Assembly (NCBI GenBank): GCA_005884155.1
Contig: VAXD01000022.1
Span: forward strand, 18,997 to 29,179
Direction of reading: 5' to 3'
DNA length: 10,183 bases
Source: Actinomycetota bacterium
GTDB taxonomy: Bacteria; Actinomycetota; Thermoleophilia; Gaiellales; Gaiellaceae
The translations under genes and the position numbers were made by a program. Shown here piece by piece: positions 1-4,775 of this stretch (the first letter of the stretch is position 1; each line of letters opens with the position of its first letter). The notes beneath the pieces were generated by a model, which saw nothing but the letters and a program-made list of their open reading frames with translations, was not told the origin of the DNA and did not search any database.

Positions 1-197
1 TCGACCTGAAGATGGCGCTGCTTCTCCGCGACGTCGTCGGCCTCTCGTACACGGAGATCGCCGATTCGCTCGAGATCACGCTCGCCACGGTGAAGTGGCG
101 GATCTACAAGGCGCGCGAGGAAGTCCAGATCGCGCTCGTGCGCGAGGGCGTCTCGTTCGCGCCCACTCCGGCCGCGACGGCCGAGAGCTCGGTCTAG
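1..197 (+). CDS. Sigma-70 family RNA polymerase sigma factor, C-terminal fragment (ECF-like)
   Basis: Only the 3' end is in the window; the reading frame is open from base 3 and stops at TAG 195-197. The roughly 64 visible residues look like sigma region 4.2, which binds the -35 box: LRDVVGLSYTEIADSLEI leads into the recognition helix LATVKWRIYKAREEVQ. A short Ala/Pro/Ser tail follows, as is common in ECF sigma factors. The spacing of the helix-turn-helix matches RpoE-type proteins, but the -10-binding region 2 lies outside the window, so the subgroup cannot be named. The stop codon is the first three bases of the repeat element at 195-361. A LuxR-type regulator is less likely because of the LRDVVGLSYTEIA wording. 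Confidence 0.85.
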   Translation, partial: DLKMALLLRDVVGLSYTEIADSLEITLATVKWRIYKAREEVQIALVREGVSFAPTPAATAESSV

Positions 198-361
198 GAG
201 GGCTTGACGAAACCTGGCCTGAGCCGTCGGGCCGCGCTGTCCGCCCCGAGGCGGCGTCCTCAGTCGGCCCAATAGCTATCCACTATTGGGCCTCCCTGCG
301 TCCTTGCCTCGGAACGGCCATCGCACCCCGACGACGAGCAAGGTTCCGCCAAACCCTCCTA
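195..361 (-). repeat. 167-bp structured repeat element, copy 1
   Basis: First of two inverted copies (the other is 3701-3867), identical in length and differing at 8 of 167 positions. The ends are perfect inverted repeats, TAGGAGGG and CCCTCCTA. The strand given is the one on which the inferred fold has only G.U wobbles. In that orientation bases 361-341 pair with 215-195 (21 bp), enclosing hairpins at 340-305, 292-266 and 263-219. It fills the gap between the convergent sigma-factor and kinase genes: TAG 195-197 stops the sigma gene and TAG 361-359 stops the kinase gene. CTAG is present at both borders (194-197 and 359-362), compatible with a TA target duplication. There is no ORF of its own. 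A non-autonomous insertion element with an RNA-like fold is the best description. Confidence 0.93.
266..292. terminator. Central hairpin of repeat copy 1, possible bidirectional terminator
   Basis: The arms GGCCCAATAG (266-275) and CTATTGGGCC (283-292) pair perfectly over 10 bp around a 7-nt loop. It sits at the centre of the element, between two genes transcribed toward each other, where a bidirectional terminator is expected. No U-tract follows on either strand, so it is not a classical intrinsic terminator. The hairpin is certain; the terminator role is inference. Confidence 0.45.
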
Positions 362-1456
362 GCCTCCGGCCGAATGCTGCCGTAGCCAGGCCGCGAGGTT
401 GCGGGCCTGCTCCTGCGGGGTCGCGCCTTGCGGGATCGGCTGCACGGCCGGAGTCGACACGACGACCGCCGTCGTGCCCCGGGAGCCGCCGTTGCTCCCG
501 CCGCGGCTGCTCAGCGCGACTGCGAGCAGGATCGCCGCCAGTACGAGAACGCCCGCGAGGGCGAACCAGAGGCGGCGCCGGCTCGGCGAATCCGCGGGAA
601 GCACGCGAGTCGGGCGCGTCGGCGCGCGCATCGGCTGTGTCGCCGTATCCCCGCGGAGCTCGGCTGCGAGCGCGCCGCCGTCCGCGGGCCGGTAGTCAGG
701 ATTCCGGGCGAGGCAGTGCATGACGACGTCCTCGAGCTCCTGCGGCACCTCGGGCGCGAGCTCGCGCACGGGCGTGACCTCCATCCGGCCCTGCTTCGCG
801 GCCAGGTCGGCGAGCGACTCGAACTCGAACGGCGGCTTGCCCGTCAACAGCTCATAGAGAACCGCGCCGACGGAGTAGACGTCCGCGGCCGGACCGACGT
901 CCTCGCCGAGGGCCTGCTCGGGTGAGAGGTACGCGGCGGTGCCGAGCACGGTCCCGGCCTGCGTCAGCGCGGTCGCCTCCGCGGCGCGCGCGATCCCGAA
1001 GTCGACGATCTTGAGCGTGCCGTCGCTGCCCAGCAGGAGGTTCTGCGGCTTGATGTCGCGGTGGACGAGCCCGGCGCCGTGCGCGTGCGCCAGCCCGTTG
1101 GCAGCCTGCAGCGCAAGCGCCCGCGCTTCGTCGGACGCGAGCCGACCGCGGCTCGCGAGCGCGTCCGCGAGGCTCTCGCCGTCGACGTGCTCCATCACGA
1201 TGTACGGCCGGCCGCCGTCCTCGCCGGCGTCGTAGACGCTGACGACGTTCGGATGCGAGAGCCGGGCGGCGAGCCTCGCCTCGCGCACGAAGCGCTTGCG
1301 GAAGCTCGGGTCGCCTGTGAGGTTCTCCGCCAGGAGCTTGACCGCGACGGGACGGTCGAGCTCGGTGTCGCGCGCGAGGAAGACCGACGCCATCCCGCCG
1401 TGCCCGAGAGGCCGCTCGAGCCGGTAGCGCCCGCCCGCGACGGCTTGAGCGCTCAA
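359..1456 (-). CDS. PknB-like membrane Ser/Thr protein kinase
   Basis: A 365-residue Hanks-type kinase that should phosphorylate Ser/Thr of cytoplasmic targets. The Gly-rich loop GHGGMASVF is at 18-26, the ATP lysine in VAVK at K40, the helix-C glutamate near E59, the catalytic HRDIKPQN at 132-139, DFG at 152-154, and a GTAAYLSPE activation-segment end at 172-180. All key catalytic residues are present. One membrane span (about 297-316) follows a Pro/Arg-rich juxtamembrane linker. The outside tail is only about 45 residues and has no PASTA repeats, so a muropeptide-sensing role like PknB's is not supported. The TTG start overlaps the TGA of the upstream lipoprotein gene by 4 bp (TTGA), suggesting translational coupling. 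The TAG stop lies in the end of repeat copy 1. Confidence 0.95.
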   Translation of the reverse strand: MSAQAVAGGRYRLERPLGHGGMASVFLARDTELDRPVAVKLLAENLTGDPSFRKRFVREARLAARLSHPNVVSVYDAGEDGGRPYIVMEHVDGESLADALASRGRLASDEARALALQAANGLAHAHGAGLVHRDIKPQNLLLGSDGTLKIVDFGIARAAEATALTQAGTVLGTAAYLSPEQALGEDVGPAADVYSVGAVLYELLTGKPPFEFESLADLAAKQGRMEVTPVRELAPEVPQELEDVVMHCLARNPDYRPADGGALAAELRGDTATQPMRAPTRPTRVLPADSPSRRRLWFALAGVLVLAAILLAVALSSRGGSNGGSRGTTAVVVSTPAVQPIPQGATPQEQARNLAAWLRQHSAGG

Positions 1457-1824
1457 TTGCCGTCCCCGTGGTGGCCGTGCTTCTTGTGCTTGTGCTCGCC
1501 GGGCGGCTTGTCGGGCTTCGGCTTCGGTTCGGCGCAGGCCGGGACCCGTGCGGCGAGGTCGTTCGCGGCGGTCGTCAGCGGCTCCTGGTACCGGGCCGGA
1601 ATCTGCGAGATGTTCGCGGTCAGGTCGTTCAGGAGCTTCGTGGCCGCGCCGTGGCCCGCACAGCCGACGTTCGCGGCGATCGCATCGGCGTCTGCGGCGA
1701 GCTGGTGCGCGACCGCGGCGGGGATCTTCGGCGCCGGCGGCTGCTTCGGCGGTGTGGAAGAGCCGCCACAGCCTGCGAGCAGCAAGACGCTAGACGCCAC
1801 GAGCCAGGCGCTCGGCCAGCGCAT
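1453..1824 (-). CDS. Small lipoprotein with His/Lys-rich C-terminal tail, unknown function
   Basis: A 123-residue predicted exported lipoprotein. MRW is followed by a hydrophobic stretch and a lipobox LLAGC with the acylated cysteine at C19, then a Pro-rich linker (24-35). A short alpha-helical body (about 36-96) has cysteines at C55 and C97 that could form a disulfide. The tail at 99-123 is Pro/Lys-rich and then His-rich (GEHKHKKHGHHGDGN), which could bind metal. I do not recognise the family. The ATG at 1824 was chosen because it places the signal peptide at the N-terminus; an open frame continues upstream without signal-like sequence. It overlaps the phosphoesterase gene by 35 bp and the kinase gene by 4 bp. 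This operon position suggests a partner of the kinase outside the membrane, but that is inference. Confidence 0.85.
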   Translation of the reverse strand: MRWPSAWLVASSVLLLAGCGGSSTPPKQPPAPKIPAAVAHQLAADADAIAANVGCAGHGAATKLLNDLTANISQIPARYQEPLTTAANDLAARVPACAEPKPKPDKPPGEHKHKKHGHHGDGN

Positions 1825-2530
1825 CAGGCAACCCCCTTTCGCGAATCTCCTCCTGGGTTCGCGCGACAGGGTAGGCGACGCGACGAAACTCGGCGCGCCC
1901 TGAGCCGAAGTCGAGCAGGAGCCACGCCGCGCGCGGATCGCCGTCGCGCGGCTGGCCGACCGAGCCGGGGTTGAGGAGGCAGCGCGCCGACGAGCCGCCC
2001 AGCTTGGCCTCAGTGCCTTCCGGTGCGATCCCGCCGCCCAGCTCGCCTCGCTCGAGCACGATCGCGAGCGGGACATGGCTGTGGCCGACGAGGACGAGCG
2101 GTTCCTCGGTCAGCTCGAACGAGGCCTCGACCGCGTCGATCGTCAGCACGTACTCCCAGACCGGGTCGCGCGGGCTGGCGTGGAAGAGCTCGGCGCGCTC
2201 GCGCCGCCCGGACGACCGCAGGGTCTCCAGGTAGGCGCGCGCTTCCGGCGTCAGCACCACGCGAGTCCAGTTCGCGCTCGCGACCGCGTCGGGAGCGAAC
2301 TCGGCCAGGTCGACCTCGCCCAGGACACCCAGGTCGTGGTTACCGGCCAAGCAGAGCGCCGCCCGTTCCTGGACGGCCGCGCAGCACGGATTCGGACGCG
2401 GCCCGTAGCCGACGAGGTCGCCCAGGCACCAGAGCTCGTCCGGCGACTCGGCGTCGACGGCCCGGAGGACTGCTTCGAGCGCGTGCCAGTTACCGTGAAC
2501 GTCGGAGATGACCGCGACCCGGCTCGCCAA
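1790..2530 (-). CDS. Calcineurin-like metallophosphoesterase (YfcE/MJ0936-like)
   Basis: A 246-residue cytoplasmic phosphoesterase with the full two-metal active-site set: DVHGN (D10, H12, N14), GDLVGYGP with D38, GNHD at 63-66, a His in LFHASP (H117) and GHSH at 149-152. NPGSVGQPRDGDPRA near 187-201 is typical of the YfcE/MJ0936 phosphodiesterase branch. The natural substrate cannot be read from sequence; cyclic nucleotides or other phosphodiesters are typical for the family. The start is TTG at 2530, five residues before the first beta strand. No later start preserves DVHGN. That start lies inside the 5' end of the divergent protease gene (23-bp overlap). It is the first gene of the operon with the lipoprotein and kinase. 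Because the kinase's dedicated phosphatase would normally be a PP2C, a direct antagonistic role is not implied. Confidence 0.93.
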   Translation of the reverse strand: MASRVAVISDVHGNWHALEAVLRAVDAESPDELWCLGDLVGYGPRPNPCCAAVQERAALCLAGNHDLGVLGEVDLAEFAPDAVASANWTRVVLTPEARAYLETLRSSGRRERAELFHASPRDPVWEYVLTIDAVEASFELTEEPLVLVGHSHVPLAIVLERGELGGGIAPEGTEAKLGGSSARCLLNPGSVGQPRDGDPRAAWLLLDFGSGRAEFRRVAYPVARTQEEIRERGLPDALAERLARGV

Positions 2531-2543
2531 GGGCTCAACCTTA
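2491..2543. promoter_or_regulatory. Candidate overlapping divergent promoters, phosphoesterase operon / M48 protease
   Basis: The two genes start at 2530 (minus) and 2508 (plus), so each promoter must lie in the other's coding sequence. A TANNNT-type box TAAGGT reads on the minus strand at 2543-2538, 7 nt before the TTG start, which would give a leaderless mRNA. On the plus strand TACCGT at 2491-2496 lies 11 nt before the ATG. No convincing -35 boxes were seen, and such short boxes can occur by chance. Confidence 0.3.
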
Positions 2544-3548
2544 TTCGCGGTAGCCGCGGGCTGGATCGTCGCCGGGTGGTTTCTCTGGCAGACGACCGTG
2601 CCGGGCGACCTGCACCTCTCGGGCCTCGACCCGCACCGCTACTGGAGCGATGCGCTTCTGCACCGCTCGGCGCGCTACGACGGGCTGCTGCGCTGGGACT
2701 GGGTCGCTGCGACGCTTGCCGGCATCGCCGCGCTGGTCGTGCTCGTACGGCTCGGCCCCAGGCTCGCGGCGGCGTGGGAGCTCGGGCGCGTCGGCACGGG
2801 CGTGATGGTCGGCGCCGTCGCGACGCTCGTCGTCTGGGCGGTGAGCCTGCCGTTCGGGCTCGTCGCGCTCTGGTGGGGCCGCCGTTATGGGCTCGAGAAA
2901 CAGAGCTACGTCGAATGGCTCCTCTCCCAGTGGCCGGCGCTGCTCGGGCAGGTGGTCGGGCTGACGATCGTGCTGACGGTGCTGATGCTGCTGGCCGGCC
3001 GCTTCCCGCGCTGGTGGTGGCTGTACGCGGGCGTGATCTTCACGTGTGTCGCGGTCGTGCTCTCGCTGGTGCTGCCGTACTTCCTGACGATCGGTACGCG
3101 CAAGCCGCACCACACGAAGCTGGCGGCCCAGCTCCGAGCCCTCGAGCGGAAGGAGGGCATCGGCGGCACGCCGATTCGGATCGAGACCGTGAGCGACAGG
3201 ACGACGGAGGTGAACTCGGAGGCGGTCGGGATCGGGCCGTCGTCGCGCGTGGTTCTCTGGGACACGATCCTCGACGGCCGCTTCACTCCCGGCGAGATCA
3301 GGGTGATTGCCGCGCACGAGTTCGGGCACGTCGCGCGGCGGCACATCTGGAAAGGGCTCGGCTGGTACGCACTGATCGAGATCCCCGGGTTCTTCGTGCT
3401 TGCGTGGCTGACGGCCCGGCGCGGCGGGATGGCTCGGCCCGAGGTCGTGCCGTTCGCGCTGCTCGTGATCGTGGTCTTCCACCTCGCGGTGACGCCCTTC
3501 ACGAACGCCGTCTCGCGCCGCTACGAAGGCGAAGCCGACTGGCGATAG
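2508..3548 (+). CDS. Ste24/CAAX prenyl protease 1-like M48 metalloprotease, cut short by an in-frame TAG
   Basis: The 346 residues before the stop form an integral membrane zinc protease of the M48 family. An N-terminal membrane domain like Peptidase_M48_N has spans near 11-28, 66-82, 100-122, 146-163 and 170-192. The catalytic domain has HEFGH at 270-274 (two zinc-binding His and the catalytic Glu) and the third zinc ligand E342 in YEGEADW. Two further spans lie near 285-301 and 313-330. The frame stops at TAG 3546-3548, only four codons past that ligand, and recognisable family sequence continues in the same frame. The ATG at 2508 is preceded by GGAG, too close to be an ideal RBS; no later ATG/GTG/TTG keeps the first span. 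It was probably a membrane quality-control protease; as read it lacks its C-terminal end. Confidence 0.85.
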   Translation: MTATRLAKGSTLFAVAAGWIVAGWFLWQTTVPGDLHLSGLDPHRYWSDALLHRSARYDGLLRWDWVAATLAGIAALVVLVRLGPRLAAAWELGRVGTGVMVGAVATLVVWAVSLPFGLVALWWGRRYGLEKQSYVEWLLSQWPALLGQVVGLTIVLTVLMLLAGRFPRWWWLYAGVIFTCVAVVLSLVLPYFLTIGTRKPHHTKLAAQLRALERKEGIGGTPIRIETVSDRTTEVNSEAVGIGPSSRVVLWDTILDGRFTPGEIRVIAAHEFGHVARRHIWKGLGWYALIEIPGFFVLAWLTARRGGMARPEVVPFALLVIVVFHLAVTPFTNAVSRRYEGEADWR

Positions 3549-3779
3549 GCGACGCACGACCCGGCGTCGGCGCGAAAGCTCTTCCGGGCCTTTGCCCGCT
3601 ACGACCTCGTCCAGCCGAACCCGCCGGGCTGGTCGTACGTCTGGATCGACGACCATCCGACGCTCGCCCAGCGAGTCGCGATGGCGAACGCCTGGGCGGC
3701 TAGGAGGGCTGGGCGGAACCTTGCTCGTCGCCGGGGTGCGATGGCCGTTCCGAGGCAAGGACGCAAGGAGGCCCAATAG
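3549..3779 (+). pseudogene. In-frame continuation of the M48 protease after the TAG, running into repeat copy 2
   Basis: Immediately after TAG 3546-3548 the same frame encodes 51 residues that look like the normal end of an M48 protease: ATHDPASARKLFRAF, then PPGWSYVWIDDHPTLAQR and AMANAWAA. The DDHP-T-x-x-R block is typical of Ste24-like C-termini. From 3702 the frame enters the repeat and adds 25 Arg-rich residues before TAG 3777-3779. Removing the repeat plus one TA gives the ending AWAATRAR with TGA at 3879-3881, which may be the ancestral C-terminus. The gene is therefore either a recent pseudogene, carries a sequencing error at 3546, or is read through. Compared with my memory of the family, about two residues also seem missing between DW and AT. 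Confidence 0.75.
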
Positions 3780-3867
3780 TGGATAGCTATTGGGCCGACT
3801 GAGGACGCCGCCTCGGGGCGGACAGCGCGGCCCGGCGGCTCAGACCAGGTTTCGTTCAGCCCTCCTA
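3701..3867 (+). repeat. 167-bp structured repeat element, copy 2 (inverted relative to copy 1)
   Basis: Same length as copy 1 and about 95% identical in reverse complement. In plus-strand orientation bases 3701-3721 pair with 3847-3867 as an unbroken 21-bp stem including three G.U pairs. Three hairpins lie inside: 3722-3757 (TGCTCG with CGAGGCA, one bulge), 3770-3796 (10 bp perfect) and 3799-3843 (closing CTGAG/CTCAG with an inner CCGCC/GGCGG stem). It fills the gap between the convergent M48 and VOC genes; TAG at 3867-3865 on the minus strand stops the VOC gene. CTAG flanks its left end and CTAC its right, so only TA is shared at both borders. Confidence 0.93.
3770..3796. terminator. Central hairpin of repeat copy 2, possible bidirectional terminator
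   Basis: The same perfect 10-bp stem and 7-nt loop as in copy 1, with no difference between copies across these 27 bases. It lies between convergent genes and has no U-tract. Terminator function is inferred from position only. Confidence 0.45.
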
Positions 3868-4422
3868 CGCGCGCTCGATGACGTAGAGGCCGTCAAGGAG
3901 CTCGACCCGGCCGGTCGGCGGGCCTGTGAGAACCGCCTCGACCGGATGCGGCTCCGCCGGGCGGCCCGTCGGGAGCCAGCCGCGACCCTCGGGCGCCAGG
4001 ATCAGCGTGCGGCCGCGCTCGCCGAAAAATGCGAGCCGGCCCGGCTTGGAGAACGTTCCGTCCCAGAGCTCGAGCGCGAGGCCGAGGTGCAGCGGTGCGG
4101 CCAGCCTGAGCGGATCGCCGACGAGGCCGAGCTCCGACAGGCCTTCCCCCTCGACCCCTTGGTGCGTGATGATTTCGACGATGTTCCCCGCCGGATCGTG
4201 GAAGTAGAACGCCTTCGCGTCCCAGCTCTCGAAGTCGAAGACCACGTCGCCCGTCTCGCGGTCGGCCAGCGGCTCCGGAGTCGCTGCGAGCACGGCGTCG
4301 AAGCGGTCGGGAGGGGCGAGGAAGGCGAAGTGGTAGAACGGCTCGCCCTCGCCGGCCACGAACTCGAGCTCGGTCTCCCCGGTGCCAAGGCGCTCGTAGA
4401 AGTCCCCCAGCTCGTCGAGCAC
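3865..4422 (-). CDS. Glyoxalase/bleomycin-resistance (VOC) superfamily protein
   Basis: From the GTG at 4422 the product has 185 residues. The first VOC module carries YHFAF (metal-site His near H31) and the signature AFYFHDPAGNIVEI, with the Glu ligand near E83. The rest (about 96-185) looks like a second, weaker module of beta strands. Such proteins are metal-dependent lyases, dioxygenases or binding proteins; the substrate cannot be predicted. The GTG start would cut off the first beta strand: upstream in the same frame codons for RFLQVRLRAPER continue the fold, but there is no ATG, GTG or TTG before an in-frame stop at 4536-4534. An ATT at 4461-4459 fits better (see 4459-4474). The gene follows the DUF3467-like gene, and its TAG lies in the end of repeat copy 2. 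Confidence 0.85.
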   Translation of the reverse strand: MLDELGDFYERLGTGETELEFVAGEGEPFYHFAFLAPPDRFDAVLAATPEPLADRETGDVVFDFESWDAKAFYFHDPAGNIVEIITHQGVEGEGLSELGLVGDPLRLAAPLHLGLALELWDGTFSKPGRLAFFGERGRTLILAPEGRGWLPTGRPAEPHPVEAVLTGPPTGRVELLDGLYVIERA

Positions 4423-4456
4423 GCGCTCGGGAGCCCGCAGGCGAACCTGGAGGAAC

Positions 4457-4756
4457 CTAATTCGAGTCGCCCTCGGACGTCTCCGGGAGGTTGCGGATCC
4501 CCTCGCGGGACGACCACTTCGACCACGAGTCGTTCATGGCGTCGAGCAGCTCACGCATGAAGCGAGTCGACATGTTCACGCGCGAGACGACCACGCCCGG
4601 GACGTCGCCCTCCTCGACCTCGTGGTCGACCCGCGCGAACGTGATCGTGAACTCGTAGTCGGAGAAGCTGATGTTGGCGAAGTTCGCGTAGACCCCGGCC
4701 AGGTTCTCGGGGTCGAGATGGATGTTGAGCTGGCGCTCCTCGCCTTCGCCTTCCAC
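4457..4756 (-). CDS. DUF3467-like small cytoplasmic protein
   Basis: About 99 residues from GTG 4756 (111 if GTG 4792 is used). The core QLNIHLDPENLAGVYANFANISFSDYEFTITFARVD followed by VVVSRVNMSTRFMRELLDAMNDSWSKW matches DUF3467 as I remember it: a DP-x(5)-GVYANF strand-turn, an EF-x-I-x-F strand, then R-V-x(4)-RFM-x-x-LL. There is no signal peptide or membrane span. The function of the family is unknown. The later GTG was preferred because it starts just before the conserved region and avoids overlap with the divergent channel gene. It is first in a two-gene operon with the VOC gene; its TAG overlaps that gene's probable ATT start. Confidence 0.8.
   Translation of the reverse strand: MEGEGEERQLNIHLDPENLAGVYANFANISFSDYEFTITFARVDHEVEEGDVPGVVVSRVNMSTRFMRELLDAMNDSWSKWSSREGIRNLPETSEGDSN
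4459..4474 (-). promoter_or_regulatory. Probable ATT start and ribosome-binding site of the VOC gene
   Basis: On the minus strand GAGGG (4474-4470) precedes an ATT codon (4461-4459) by 8-9 nt, a normal Shine-Dalgarno spacing. The ATT shares its last T with the first base of the upstream gene's TAG stop (4459-4457), as in ATGA-type coupled junctions. Starting here gives MRFLQVRLRAPERVLDEL, a complete VOC N-terminus. ATT starts are rare (infC is the known example), so this is inference. Confidence 0.4.
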
Positions 4757-4775
4757 GGGTCGGGATACTACTCGC
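4757..4775. promoter_or_regulatory. Very short divergent promoter gap with overlapping -10-like boxes
   Basis: Only 19 bp separate the preferred GTG starts of the DUF3467-like gene (4756, minus) and the channel gene (4776, plus). GATACT at 4764-4769 lies 6 nt before the plus-strand GTG, and TAGTAT on the minus strand (4770-4765) lies 8 nt before the minus-strand GTG. Neither start has a Shine-Dalgarno sequence, so both mRNAs could be leaderless. -35 boxes are not evident. Confidence 0.35.

Noticed and set aside
195..361. Integron attC site or CRISPR repeat
   Set aside because: The ends lack the RYYYAAC/GTTRRRY core sites of attC, there is no short direct repeat with spacers, and copies are inverted 3.3 kb apart.
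1825..2076. N-terminal extension of the lipoprotein frame by 84 codons
   Set aside because: It would bury the signal peptide and lipobox inside the protein and lies wholly over the phosphoesterase gene in another frame.
3546..3548. TAG read as a sense codon (for example pyrrolysine)
   Set aside because: TAG ends several confident genes here (sigma factor, kinase, phosphoesterase, argS), and the position is not a catalytic site of a known pyrrolysine protein.
2075..3703. 542-codon open frame on the plus strand
   Set aside because: It is out of frame with the M48 protease and antisense to the phosphoesterase; no recognisable domain.
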